From positions 1,736,001-1,800,000 of the forward strand of contig NZ_LKHV02000001.1 of the NCBI RefSeq assembly GCF_001431315.2: a DNA stretch of 64,000 bases. Reading direction: 5' to 3'. This document shows, in pieces, positions 19,378 through 28,417 of the stretch. Positions within the stretch are counted from its first letter, which is position 1; each line of letters opens with the position of its first letter. The notes under the pieces were generated by a model. It did no database searches. It was not told the DNA's origin and saw only the letters and a program-made list of their open reading frames with translations. The translations under genes were made by a program, and so were the position numbers. Source of the DNA: Candidatus Berkiella cookevillensis (GTDB lineage: Bacteria > Pseudomonadota > Gammaproteobacteria > Berkiellales > Berkiellaceae).

Positions 19378-20874
19378 ATGTTGAGTGAATTGTCTAGTTT
19401 CATTCAGATAACCATAGATATTCTTTCTGGGATAATGGTGTTTCTTTTTCTAGGTGCTGCCATCACAGCAATATACATGTATATTGCTGATAAAATTCAA
19501 ACTGAACAAGCCATTCGTCATAATTATCCACTGATTGGCAGATTTCGCTATTTTTTTGAAGAATTAGGCACTTTTTTTAGACAATATTTTTTCGCCTTTG
19601 ATAGAGAAGAATTACCCTTCAATCGAGCCGATCGCAGCTGGGTTTATCGCGCAGCCAAAAATGTTGACACAACGCTCGCTTTTGGCTCAACACGCTCGCT
19701 CACCAGCGTTGGCACGGTACTCTTTGCAAACTGTACGTTTCCAACGCTCTCTACAGACGCGGTAGAACCCGGATCCGCAACAATTGGCCCCTTCTGCCGA
19801 CACCCTTTCACAACAAAATCTTTCTTTAATATTTCTGCGATGAGCTATGGATCCATTTCTAGGCCTGCTATCTTAGCCCTCTCAAATGGCGCCCATACCG
19901 CAGGTTGTTGGTTAAATACGGGTGAAGGTGGTCTGTCCCCCTATCACCTGGAAGGCGGCTGCGATATTGTTTTTCAAATTGGTACTGCAAAATACGGTGC
20001 TCGAGAACTTGATGGTTCTTTATCCGACACCAAGTTAAAAGAACTCTCTAATATTCCACAAATTAGAATGTTTGAGTTAAAGCTATCGCAAGGTGCAAAA
20101 CCTGGCAAAGGCGGAATTTTACCGGCTAAAAAAGTAAATCCAGAAATCGCCAGCATCCGAGGTATTCCTGTATGGCATGACTCCATTAGCCCCAATAGAC
20201 ATACTGACATTAACAGCAATCAAGACTTATTAAAAATTCTTGATCACATTAGAGAAGTGACGGGCAAACCTGTTGGCTTTAAATTGGTCATTGGTAATCA
20301 AGAATGGATTGAAGAATTCTGTCTCGATATTATTGAGTTTGGCATTGAAAAAGCCCCAGATTTTATAACAATTGACAGTGCAGATGGTGGCTCGGGTGCA
20401 GCGCCACAACCTCTTATGGATTATGTGGGTTTAGTAATCAGAGAAAGCTTGCCTATCGTGACAGATGCATTAATCAAGCATAATTTAAAGGAAAGAATAA
20501 AAATCATTGCTTCTGGCAAGCTGATTACGCCTTCAGATGTTGCTTGGGCACTGGCTACTGGTGCAGACTTTGTTCAAACAGCAAGAGGGTTTATGTTTGC
20601 TCTGGGCTGCATTCAAGCATTACAATGCAATAAAGATACCTGCCCAACAGGCGTCACTACTCATAATAAACGCTTACAAAAAGGCTTAGATCCTCTCAAA
20701 AAAGCAGTACGTGTTGCAAATTACCACATGAATATGACACATGACGTTGGTATGATTGCACATAGCTGTGGTGTTGCTGAACCCAGAATGCTCACACGTG
20801 AACATGTGAGGATCGTAAATGAAAAAGGCATATCTATACCTTACACTGAGTATTTAAAAGAAAATAAGCTTTAG
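19378..20874 (+). CDS. FMN-binding glutamate-synthase-like protein
   Basis: The ATG at 19378 follows GGGAG by eight bases; earlier in-frame starts fall in a dispersed repeat. The 498-residue protein has one N-terminal membrane segment (about 15-40) and then a GltB-type FMN/Fe-S barrel: AMSYGSISRPAILALSNGA, NTGEGGLSPYHLEGG, IASGKLITPSDVAWALATGA and the Cys cluster LGCIQALQCNKDTCPTG, which fits the 3Fe-4S-binding loop. The glutaminase domain is absent, so it is not a complete glutamate synthase. This stand-alone type is common and its reaction is uncertain. Confidence 0.85.
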   Translation: MLSELSSFIQITIDILSGIMVFLFLGAAITAIYMYIADKIQTEQAIRHNYPLIGRFRYFFEELGTFFRQYFFAFDREELPFNRADRSWVYRAAKNVDTTLAFGSTRSLTSVGTVLFANCTFPTLSTDAVEPGSATIGPFCRHPFTTKSFFNISAMSYGSISRPAILALSNGAHTAGCWLNTGEGGLSPYHLEGGCDIVFQIGTAKYGARELDGSLSDTKLKELSNIPQIRMFELKLSQGAKPGKGGILPAKKVNPEIASIRGIPVWHDSISPNRHTDINSNQDLLKILDHIREVTGKPVGFKLVIGNQEWIEEFCLDIIEFGIEKAPDFITIDSADGGSGAAPQPLMDYVGLVIRESLPIVTDALIKHNLKERIKIIASGKLITPSDVAWALATGADFVQTARGFMFALGCIQALQCNKDTCPTGVTTHNKRLQKGLDPLKKAVRVANYHMNMTHDVGMIAHSCGVAEPRMLTREHVRIVNEKGISIPYTEYLKENKL

Positions 20875-20887
20875 TTTAGAGTAATGT

Positions 20888-21628
20888 TTAAAGCTTTGAT
20901 GTATTTGGACTTCTGCGAGAACTTGGGATTGGGCTTGCATTTAGAGTCCTATTCTCTAGTATGGATTCTTCTTCAACCTCACCTACTGGCACAATCTGGT
21001 CATCATCTGTCAAGAAAGAAGAAGATGTTGCAGCAGATGTAATGGTAGAAAATTGCGTGAGAATCCTAGGGTCAGATGAATCTATAGACATATCCACATA
21101 GAGCTGCGGAACTCTTTGGTTTTCTTTTTCTTCGGCGGCTTCTAATAATTGGTTAATTTTTACAAGCAATTTATCTTTTAAGATAATTCTAGAATGATAA
21201 TTTTCTGGAAACGAGGAAAGATAGTCTATTTTATTAGAACATATTTGTACATTATAACAAGCCAATAATTTGGAGCTATTTTGCAAAGCAAGATTTAGAC
21301 TCCCAACAGTCGAACTATAAGTAATAAAACTTGCGTTATTGAAAGTTGTTCTTAATCTTTGATATAAATCATTACAAAATATATCTGAACCACCTAAACC
21401 ATAATTTGACTCAAAAATAACACACGCCATATCCTGTGGGGAAATATTTGCACACTGCGCCATTACAGAATGATACAGCGTATTTTGAGCAGCTTGATAT
21501 TGAATTGCACGATCTATTTCAATAGGAGATACAACGATTAGATTTACATTAGGAACTTTAGCAGTTATTAGTTTATTAAGAACCAAACTATCCATTTTAC
21601 GATGCAAGAATACAAGGATTGATTTCAT
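20888..21628 (-). CDS. Hypothetical protein
   Basis: A 246-residue protein I do not recognise. The first 120 residues alternate predicted strands and helices (SILVFLHRKMDSLVLNKLI, VNLIVVSPIEIDRAIQY, MACVIFESNYGLGG), which recalls a Rossmann- or receiver-like alpha/beta fold. The C-terminal 60 residues are Ser/Thr/Glu-rich and look disordered. It converges on the FMN protein gene with a 13-bp gap. Nothing nearby suggests its role. Confidence 0.6.
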   Translation of the reverse strand: MKSILVFLHRKMDSLVLNKLITAKVPNVNLIVVSPIEIDRAIQYQAAQNTLYHSVMAQCANISPQDMACVIFESNYGLGGSDIFCNDLYQRLRTTFNNASFITYSSTVGSLNLALQNSSKLLACYNVQICSNKIDYLSSFPENYHSRIILKDKLLVKINQLLEAAEEKENQRVPQLYVDMSIDSSDPRILTQFSTITSAATSSSFLTDDDQIVPVGEVEEESILENRTLNASPIPSSRRSPNTSKL

Positions 21629-21724
21629 AATGTTAATGCCATACTGCCATATATTAGTTTAAATGCAAACTAATATAGCGCCTTTCATATACGAAAAACA
21701 ACTTAATAGCGCCAAATACACAAA

Positions 21725-22186
21725 TTAAGCAGACAAACTGCTCAACACAAAAGTAGCTGGCCCATCATTTACCAACCCCACCTCCATTTTTGCGCCAAAA
21801 ACACCCGTTTTAACTTTAGAATATTGCCCACTCAGATACTGGATAAAATACTCGTATAGCGGTAAGGCCTCTTTAGGATCTGCTGCCTTAGAAAATGAAG
21901 GTCGCAAACCTTTATGCGTATCTGCCACTAAAGTGAATTGAGACACAATCAATAATTCACCAGAAGTTTGCATCACATTCAAATTCATCAGATCTTTTTC
22001 ATCAACGAAAATACGATACGCTAAAATTTTATCTGCTAAACGCGCTATTTCTGTTTTTACTAATGGGTTTTGAGCATCATTTTTATCAATCCCTAAAAAA
22101 ACAAGCAGCCCTTTCTCGATACGATTAAAACGCTTACCCTCAATCCATACTTCAGCCATACTCACACGCTGTAACAAAGCAATCAT
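21725..22186 (-). CDS. dtd: D-aminoacyl-tRNA deacylase
   Basis: Hydrolyses D-aminoacyl-tRNAs, recycling mischarged tRNA. The 153-residue protein from MIALLQRVS has the family motifs SQFTL (about 80-84) and NDGPATF near the C-terminus (canonical NxGPVTF). A longer in-frame extension to 22285 is encoded by the palindromic repeat and is rejected. GAAGGG, formed by the end of that repeat, lies seven bases upstream of the ATG and serves as the ribosome binding site. Confidence 0.93.
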   Translation of the reverse strand: MIALLQRVSMAEVWIEGKRFNRIEKGLLVFLGIDKNDAQNPLVKTEIARLADKILAYRIFVDEKDLMNLNVMQTSGELLIVSQFTLVADTHKGLRPSFSKAADPKEALPLYEYFIQYLSGQYSKVKTGVFGAKMEVGLVNDGPATFVLSSLSA

Positions 22187-22189
22187 ATT

Positions 22190-22339
22190 ATACCCTTCAC
22201 AGATGAATCTTAGCCGTAAAGGGCACAATGTCGGTGTTGTTGTTAGCTTCACGTATCTCACAATAGCCATGTATTTTGTATACACTCCTATTGCTCGAAC
22301 ACTTACCGCCTAACCAGCGAATCATCTGTTGTGGGTATA
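22190..22339. repeat. Palindromic element, family A, full copy
   Basis: About 150 bp bounded by imperfect inverted repeats of about 21 bp: the left end starts TATACCCTTCACAGATGAATC and the right end, read in reverse complement, TATACCCACAACAGATGATTC. It fills almost the whole gap between cysS and dtd. The element at 26559-26686 matches over most of its length but lacks about 22 bp. It contains internal TTGTATACACTCC shared with family B elements. Confidence 0.85.
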
Positions 22340-22345
22340 AACGGC

Positions 22346-23725
22346 TCATAGTTTGCGCCACGTTGAACCTTTCTCTGAATCTTCTATGGCTATGCCCATT
22401 TCCGTTAATTGCGTGCGGATCTGATCGGCCTTAGCCCAATTTTTCTCTGCACGAGCTTGAATTCGCTCTGCAATTAATAACTCAATGGCATCATTTTCTT
22501 GATTATCACCTTTGAAAAAAAGCTCAACGTCTTTATCCAAAATACCTAATATTTCCCCTAAAGATAATAAGATATTAGCAAGTTCATTCGCAGCAACCAT
22601 ATCTTTTTCTGTTTTAGCAATATTAATCTTATTTGCCAAATCAAACATCACAGCTAAAGCTTGTGGTGTATTAAAGTCATCATTCATTGCTTGAAAGAAT
22701 TTTTCTTTCCAAGGATTATCTTTCGCAGGAGAAGTTTTATTAAGATCTAAGCCTTTCAAGGCCGTGTATAAGCGTCCTATTGATTGTTTCGCTTGATCCA
22801 AATTTTCAACAGAATAGTTAACAGGGCTTCTGTAATGGCTTGAAATGAGAAAATATCGAACAACCTCTGCATCATACTGAGCTAATACTTCACGAATGGT
22901 GAAAAAATTGCCTAAAGACTTTGACATTTTCTCTTTAGAAACTTGTACAAAACCAACATGCATCCAATGATTAACAAAGGTTTTGTGTGTGGCTGATTCA
23001 GATTGTGCCCGTTCATTTTCATGATGAGGGAAAACCAAATCAGCACCACCGCCATGGATATCAAAGTGATCCCCCAAGCAATCCGTTGACATGGCAGAGC
23101 ACTCAATATGCCAACCAGGTCGCCCCTCTCCCCAAGGTGAAGCCCAACTTGGCTCATTGGCTTTTGATTTTTTCCACAATACAAAGTCCAACGGTGATCG
23201 CTTTGCTTCTTGCACATCAACACGTGCACCCACCATTAATTCGTCAATATTTTTATGCGAAAGCTCACCATAGGATTTATATTTTTGTACAGCAAAATAA
23301 ACATCGCCATTCTCTGCCTGATAAGCAAGTCCATTGTCTTGAATGGCTTGAACCATACTGATAATTTTATCCATATAATGGGTGGCTCTAGGCTCTTGAT
23401 TAGGGCGAATTACATTCAATTTTGCTTCATCTTCCTGCATGTATTGAATGAATCTTTCCGTCAGTTCTGTGATGGATTCATTATTTTCAAGTCCGCGTTT
23501 AATGATCTTATCATCGATATCTGTGATGTTTCGAACATAAGTTACGTCCCAACCACTTGCTCTTAAAAAGCGTGTTATCACATCAAAAGAAACAAATACT
23601 CTGGCATGCCCAATGTGGCAATAATCATAAACAGTAATCCCACACACATATAAGTGAATTTTTCCTGGATGAATAGCTTTAAACTCTTCTTTTTTTTGTG
23701 TGAAGGTATTATAAATTTGTAGCAT
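22346..23725 (-). CDS. cysS: Cysteinyl-tRNA synthetase
   Basis: Class I synthetase, 459 residues, normal length. The HIGH motif is HIGH at 37-40 with the zinc-ligand Cys28 in YVCGITVYD. The other zinc ligands are recognisable in GWHIECSAM and GGADLVFPHHENE. The KMSKS loop (EKMSKSLGNF) lies about residue 266. The C-terminal anticodon domain is complete. It is followed by gltX upstream on the same strand with a 33-bp gap, so the two synthetase genes are probably cotranscribed. Confidence 0.97.
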   Translation of the reverse strand: MLQIYNTFTQKKEEFKAIHPGKIHLYVCGITVYDYCHIGHARVFVSFDVITRFLRASGWDVTYVRNITDIDDKIIKRGLENNESITELTERFIQYMQEDEAKLNVIRPNQEPRATHYMDKIISMVQAIQDNGLAYQAENGDVYFAVQKYKSYGELSHKNIDELMVGARVDVQEAKRSPLDFVLWKKSKANEPSWASPWGEGRPGWHIECSAMSTDCLGDHFDIHGGGADLVFPHHENERAQSESATHKTFVNHWMHVGFVQVSKEKMSKSLGNFFTIREVLAQYDAEVVRYFLISSHYRSPVNYSVENLDQAKQSIGRLYTALKGLDLNKTSPAKDNPWKEKFFQAMNDDFNTPQALAVMFDLANKINIAKTEKDMVAANELANILLSLGEILGILDKDVELFFKGDNQENDAIELLIAERIQARAEKNWAKADQIRTQLTEMGIAIEDSEKGSTWRKL

Positions 23726-23758
23726 GCCAACAGGTCCTTAGAATTCTTAATTTTTATA

Positions 23759-25207
23759 TTAGCCCATGAATTGTTGTCTAATCATAAATTTTCTCTGAGC
23801 CAATTCCACACGCTGGATCAAAGCATCTTTACCAAGAAAATCAAATATTTTTTGCAATTCAGGGCCATGCGTTTCACCAGTGAAAATTGCACGCAATGGC
23901 ATGAAAAGTGCTTTGCCATTAAAGCCTTCTTTTTTCAAAGCCTCTATTAATGCTGAATAGGAAATTGCATCAGTTTTTAAATAATCTTTAAGGCAAGTCC
24001 AAAATTTAGTATCTATTTTAGACAAGTAACCTTTTGCTTCCTGAGAATATTCCAGTGAATCCTGATTGTTCAGTCTTTGACTCCAAAATTCCACATCTTT
24101 AGGAAAACTAATATTACCTTTTACAACATCCAAAAGCTTCTCCGCTTGTTGCACATGAACATTGTTTTTTTCTAGCCATTCTATCTGTGTAGCTATATCT
24201 GCTTTTTCCACTGCAATTTTTTGCCAATTGTTTAATTGCATTTCATCATATCTAGCCGCACTTTTATTGATATTGCCTAAAGCAAAGGCTTTACCAAGCT
24301 CATCTAAGCTTAAATAGCTATTATCTGTAATGTTATGACCTAAACGCGCAAGATAATTTAAAATAGCCAACTGCAAATAACCACCATCTCTCAGCTCTCT
24401 AATAGAATGAGAACCATTTCGCTTAGACAATGGCTTGCCATCAAAACCTAAAATCAATGCCATATGGGCATAATGAGGCGCTTTCAAACCCAAGGCTTGC
24501 AAAATAATCAACTGTCTTGGCGTGTTGGTCAGGTGATCTTCACCACGCAAGACATGCGTTACTTCCATTAATGCATCGTCAACCGCATTACAAAACATGA
24601 ACGAAGCGGAGCCATCTTGTTTCTGAATAATAAAATCACCTAGATCGGCGCAATTGAACAATTTAGGACCTTGAATAAGGTCATTGAAGCGAATCTCTCC
24701 TGCATCAGCAACTTTAAAACGTAAAGCAGGCTTAATGCCCAATGCTTGTTTTTTCGCAATTTGAGATTCTGTTAAATGGCGACAAGTGCCGGCATATCGC
24801 GGTGCAGCTCCTGCTTGCAACTGTGCCTTACGCTGTAAGCTCAACTCAGCTTCTGTGCAATAACACCAAAAAGCATCTCCCTGCTTGAGGAGCTGCTGAT
24901 AATAAGTTTCGTAAATTTCACCTCGTTGAGATTGAAAATATTCGCCGGTTGATTCACCCGCCTTTGGACCTTCTTCCCAATCCATACCCAGCCAATGTAA
25001 ATCATTGATCAATGCTTGCGTATATTCATCTTTAGAACGCGCAGCATCTGTGTCCTCAATTCTTAGCAAAAAGGCACTCTTCTCACCTGCTGCCTGTTGA
25101 GATTTAGCAAATAAGTAACTAAAGAGTGCAGTACGTAAATTTCCTAAATGCATAAGCCCTGTTGGACTTGGGGTAAAGCGCGAACGAATAGTAACTTTGT
25201 TAGTCAT
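23759..25207 (-). CDS. gltX: Glutamyl-tRNA synthetase
   Basis: Class I synthetase, 482 residues. The HIGH-type motif is HLGN at 20-23 (FTPSPTGLMHLGNLRTAL) and the KMSKS-type loop is LSKRNGS about residue 259. The zinc-knuckle region keeps CYCTEAEL and the later CRHL. The divergent GKPLSKRNGSHSIRELRDGG loop is the form found in one of the two GluRS classes of proteobacteria, so a second copy elsewhere is possible. E. coli HipA phosphorylates GltX in its KLSKR loop, and the matching serine is present here. Confidence 0.95.
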   Translation of the reverse strand: MTNKVTIRSRFTPSPTGLMHLGNLRTALFSYLFAKSQQAAGEKSAFLLRIEDTDAARSKDEYTQALINDLHWLGMDWEEGPKAGESTGEYFQSQRGEIYETYYQQLLKQGDAFWCYCTEAELSLQRKAQLQAGAAPRYAGTCRHLTESQIAKKQALGIKPALRFKVADAGEIRFNDLIQGPKLFNCADLGDFIIQKQDGSASFMFCNAVDDALMEVTHVLRGEDHLTNTPRQLIILQALGLKAPHYAHMALILGFDGKPLSKRNGSHSIRELRDGGYLQLAILNYLARLGHNITDNSYLSLDELGKAFALGNINKSAARYDEMQLNNWQKIAVEKADIATQIEWLEKNNVHVQQAEKLLDVVKGNISFPKDVEFWSQRLNNQDSLEYSQEAKGYLSKIDTKFWTCLKDYLKTDAISYSALIEALKKEGFNGKALFMPLRAIFTGETHGPELQKIFDFLGKDALIQRVELAQRKFMIRQQFMG

Positions 25208-25296
25208 CTAATTATCTCTTTAAGATTTATAGCGGTTAAAGCTCAATCATGGTACCCTACGGGCACCTTTTTAACAGCCTATGAGAATACGAAACA

Positions 25297-25800
25297 ATGA
25301 TTATACTCCATACCAATTTAGGAGACATCCACCTAGAATTGTATCCTGAAAAAGCACCCAAAACAGTGCAAAACTTTATGCAGTATGCCAAAGATGGTTT
25401 TTATAATAAAACTATTTTTCATCGTGTCATCAAAGGATTTATGATCCAAGGTGGCGGCTTTGCCACTGATTTAGATGAAAAGTCACCCCAAAATGGCAAA
25501 ATTAGCAATGAAGCGAAAAATGGCCTCAGCAACCAAAAAGGTAGCATTGCCATGGCACGAACCAGTGAGCCACATTCAGCACAATCACAATTCTTTATCA
25601 ATCTCGCTAATAATGAATTTTTAGATCACAAATCTGAGTCTATGGAAGGCTGGGGCTATTGCGTTTTTGGTAAAGTAACTCAGGGTATGGACATTGTAGA
25701 ACTGATTGGCAAAGCTAAAACCGGCAGCCGTGGTTATCATGATGATGTTCCGCTAGAAGAAATCACCATCGATTCGGTTGAAGTGCTTGACGCTCAGTAA
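25297..25800 (+). CDS. ppiB: Peptidyl-prolyl cis-trans isomerase B (cyclophilin)
   Basis: Cytosolic proline isomerase, 167 residues, no signal peptide. Cyclophilin core motifs are seen: FHRVIKGFMIQGGGF (residues 47-61), the SIAMARTSEPHSAQSQFFIN segment (84-103) and FGKVTQGMDIV. The active-site Arg of FHRV and the QSQFFIN block are intact. lpxH follows with an overlap, as in many gammaproteobacteria where ppiB and lpxH are neighbours. Confidence 0.95.
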   Translation: MIILHTNLGDIHLELYPEKAPKTVQNFMQYAKDGFYNKTIFHRVIKGFMIQGGGFATDLDEKSPQNGKISNEAKNGLSNQKGSIAMARTSEPHSAQSQFFINLANNEFLDHKSESMEGWGYCVFGKVTQGMDIVELIGKAKTGSRGYHDDVPLEEITIDSVEVLDAQ

Positions 25801-26521
25801 AAATCACACCCTCTTTGTTTCAGATGTTCACTTATCTGAAAATAAGCCTGAGCTTACAGCGCTTTTTCTTAAATTTATTAATGAAAAGGCACTATTTGCT
25901 CAGGAGTTATATATTTTAGGCGATCTCTTTGATGTATGGCTTGGCGATGATTTAATTGGTAATTTTGAACACGAGATTGCCACAGCCTTAGAGACATTAG
26001 CAAATGCAGGTGTTAAGACTTATTTTTTAGCAGGTAACCGAGATTTTTTTGTTGGTGAAAAATTTCTCAAGCTTGCCAAAATTACCGCGCTTAAAGATCC
26101 CTGCGAAATTTCCATATTCGGCTACTCTCTATTATTAACGCACGGCGATCTGCTATGCACGGATGATAAGCTTTATCAGCGTTATCGATCTTTTGTACAA
26201 AATCCACTTTCAAGAAAAATTTTTCTCCGCTTTCCAATACAATTTCGTAAATTAATTGCACGTAAATTACGTTCGCGCAGCAAACAATACCAACAGCGAC
26301 AACCTATTGCAAAGTTAGATGTCACTGAAGAAGGTGTGCAAAAAATACTCGCGCAAAAACAAGCGAATGTAATCATTCATGGTCATGTTCATCGTGCAAA
26401 TACCATTAACCATAATGTTAATGGTCGAGTAATCACTCGCTATGTACTGGGCACATGGCATCATACAGGTAGTTATATTGTGTTGGATACTCAATCAGTT
26501 GAAATAAAAGTCTTTCAATAA
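25778..26521 (+). CDS. lpxH: UDP-2,3-diacylglucosamine diphosphatase
   Basis: Peripheral-membrane Mn-dependent metallophosphatase making lipid X in lipid A synthesis. Metal-binding motifs are SDVHLSE, GDLFDVWLGDD, AGNRDFF, THGDLLCTDD and HGHVHRANT, all intact. No ATG is available: the frame begins with TTG at 25778, and TTG at 25787 is an alternative giving LSKNHTLFVSD. Either start overlaps the ppiB 3' end, so initiation is probably by translational coupling. Its presence shows that the organism makes lipid A. Confidence 0.93.
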   Translation: MKCLTLSKNHTLFVSDVHLSENKPELTALFLKFINEKALFAQELYILGDLFDVWLGDDLIGNFEHEIATALETLANAGVKTYFLAGNRDFFVGEKFLKLAKITALKDPCEISIFGYSLLLTHGDLLCTDDKLYQRYRSFVQNPLSRKIFLRFPIQFRKLIARKLRSRSKQYQQRQPIAKLDVTEEGVQKILAQKQANVIIHGHVHRANTINHNVNGRVITRYVLGTWHHTGSYIVLDTQSVEIKVFQ

Positions 26522-26531
26522 ACTTAAGCGA

Positions 26532-26954
26532 TTAGACATTCGCTAATGCTGGCGTTTGTATACCCTTCACAGATGAATCTTCGGTGTTGTTGGCTTCGCG
26601 TATCTCACAATAGTCATGTATTTTGTATACACTCCTATTGCTCGAACACTCGCCGCCTAACCGATGAACTATCTGTTGTGGGTATAGATTGCTTATTTTA
26701 TTTTCAGTTACTGGCTTGAATTGATTCCCTTCGCGCTGATAATTAATAATATAAATACTTTCATAACCTGTTCCTAATTTGGTTGAATTATTAAAGTATT
26801 GATACAGTACAGCACAAAGAATAAATCCAAATAGCAAGTAAATGAAATTTCTCGAAATTATCTTTGCTTTCGCGGAAAACAGTTGACTTTCATAAAGTGG
26901 GTTTCTACGTTCGTAGTGAGATAGATAATCAGTTCGGATTTTTTGTTGGCTCAT
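26532..26954 (-). CDS. Small membrane protein with repeat-encoded C-terminus
   Basis: A 140-residue protein with one transmembrane helix (about 36-54, NFIYLLFGFILCAVLYQYF). The first about 88 residues are gene-specific. The next about 43 are encoded by the palindromic element at 26559-26686, whose sequence also occurs between cysS and dtd outside any gene, and the stop falls 27 bp beyond the element. The original C-terminus was probably displaced. No family is recognised. Confidence 0.6.
   Translation of the reverse strand: MSQQKIRTDYLSHYERRNPLYESQLFSAKAKIISRNFIYLLFGFILCAVLYQYFNNSTKLGTGYESIYIINYQREGNQFKPVTENKISNLYPQQIVHRLGGECSSNRSVYKIHDYCEIREANNTEDSSVKGIQTPALANV
26559..26686. repeat. Palindromic element, family A, copy inside a coding sequence
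   Basis: This 128-bp element is closely similar to 22190-22339 apart from an internal deletion of about 22 bp and has the same inverted ends (TATACCCTTCACAGATG and ATCTGTTGTGGGTATA). It lies inside the reading frame of a small membrane protein on the minus strand and is read through without a stop. The arrangement recalls the Rickettsia palindromic elements that insert in frame into proteins. Confidence 0.85.
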
Positions 26955-27058
26955 ACGCTTTCCTTGTCGTTTATTTTAATAATAGCGCCGGCCAAAACTC
27001 TCTTCAACTGTACATATTATTCTTTATCTTTTCATTTTTAACAAGAATTTATTATTAT

Positions 27059-27871
27059 TTATAATGATTCAAAACGATAACCCTCAATATAATCAAGCTC
27101 ATCTGCAAAAAAACCAGCTTGCATTCTTGCCGCGATATTGTATGGTCCTCTTAAATAATCAGCTGCATGTTTTTGCACTAATACTTTAAATGTTTGCAAG
27201 GCATCAAGCTGTCTTTCTTTGCACAAAAAATGATACCAATGATTTCCAATCTGGACATGATTTTTTTCATCATGAAAAATAATTTTCAAAATAGATGCGC
27301 CAATTTTATCACCTGATTTTTCAAGTTTCTCTGCCATAAAAGGTGCGACATCTAAACCACGTGCCTCTAATAATCGTGGCACACAAGCCATACGTGCCAA
27401 TACATCATAAGATGTATCAATTGCCATTTGCCATAGACCATCATGCACAGAAAAATCACCGTAAGCATATCCCATATTTGCTAAATGTTGATTCAATAAA
27501 TGAAAATGATAAGCTTCTTCTGCAGCAACACCTAACCAATCAACATAATATTGCTCAGGCATAGTTTCAAATCTGCATAAAGCATCTAATGCTAAATTAA
27601 TGGCATTAAACTCAATATGACAAACTGCATGAATCATAGAAGCACGTCCTTGCGAACTCCCGACACGTCTTGCTTTGAGTGCGTTGGGGTTTACCCAGCT
27701 TAAATTAGACGGAAAACCAACCTCATTTATACAAAAAGAATGTGATCGCTGAAAAGTGATCTGCTCGAAGAGAAATGCATTATATAATTCTCGAATGCAG
27801 TATATTTTTTCTTCAGGATCTTGCAAAGCAAGAACATGATTTGCTCTGTCAAATAAAGAGTTCAGATTCAT
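27059..27871 (-). CDS. DUF455 ferritin-like protein
   Basis: A 270-residue protein of the DUF455 (PF04305) family, ferritin-like proteins with a likely di-iron centre. Helices carry Glu/His pairs: HAVCHIEFNAINLALDA (about 80-96), EEAYHFHLLNQHL (about 116-128) and HDEKNHVQIGNHW (about 199-211). The PNALKARRVGSSQGRA segment is characteristic. Members are cytosolic; the substrate is not known, although tRNA-modifying relatives (MiaE) belong to the same superfamily. Confidence 0.85.
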   Translation of the reverse strand: MNLNSLFDRANHVLALQDPEEKIYCIRELYNAFLFEQITFQRSHSFCINEVGFPSNLSWVNPNALKARRVGSSQGRASMIHAVCHIEFNAINLALDALCRFETMPEQYYVDWLGVAAEEAYHFHLLNQHLANMGYAYGDFSVHDGLWQMAIDTSYDVLARMACVPRLLEARGLDVAPFMAEKLEKSGDKIGASILKIIFHDEKNHVQIGNHWYHFLCKERQLDALQTFKVLVQKHAADYLRGPYNIAARMQAGFFADELDYIEGYRFESL

Positions 27872-28058
27872 TCATTGTTACTCAATAGATTATATTAAAC
27901 GGTAATATTAAATGACTTATCACCAAACTGCTAGCACATAGGTCAGAAGATTAAGTCTTGAGACAATCTGTTGTAGCTACAACTCATAATTATATTGGGA
28001 ACTCTTTCAGACAAACCCAAGTCATTTAGGTAATGAATAATTAGGAGTCTTAAAAGCC

Positions 28059-28367
28059 ATGACTGCCCCTACCCCCGAAGAAATTGAAGCCGTTGGAGAT
28101 GCATTAATCACACTAACGCACACCGAGTATTCAGAAGAACAGCTGGATGAAATGAATCATTTTTTAAAAAGCTATACTGAAGACTATGCAAAAGAAAGTA
28201 TAACCACTTTATTTGAAAAAGAAGATAAGTGTTTAGAAGCATTAGAAACACTTCATATTTTTGTTGAAAAATACCATAGCCATGGAGAAATATATCATGA
28301 ATTAAAGATGGAAATGGATGAGGTTGCTTTTTACATCAATGAAGAGCCAGGTTCCATTTTTCTGTAG
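28059..28367 (+). CDS. Small acidic hypothetical protein
   Basis: A 102-residue protein without signal peptide or membrane segment, rich in Glu and predicted all-helical (EEIEAVGDALITLTHTEYSE). TTAGGAG lies about 12 bases before the ATG. No family is recognised. It is convergent with clpB with a 50-bp gap. Confidence 0.55.
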   Translation: MTAPTPEEIEAVGDALITLTHTEYSEEQLDEMNHFLKSYTEDYAKESITTLFEKEDKCLEALETLHIFVEKYHSHGEIYHELKMEMDEVAFYINEEPGSIFL

Positions 28368-28417
28368 AACCTAGCTCTTATCTCATTACATCCTTGTGAG
28401 TTTTTTTATAAATTTAC

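Noticed and set aside
22187-22285. N-terminal extension of dtd
   Set aside because: Encoded by the palindromic element; Dtd family proteins start at the MIALLQRV-type Met.
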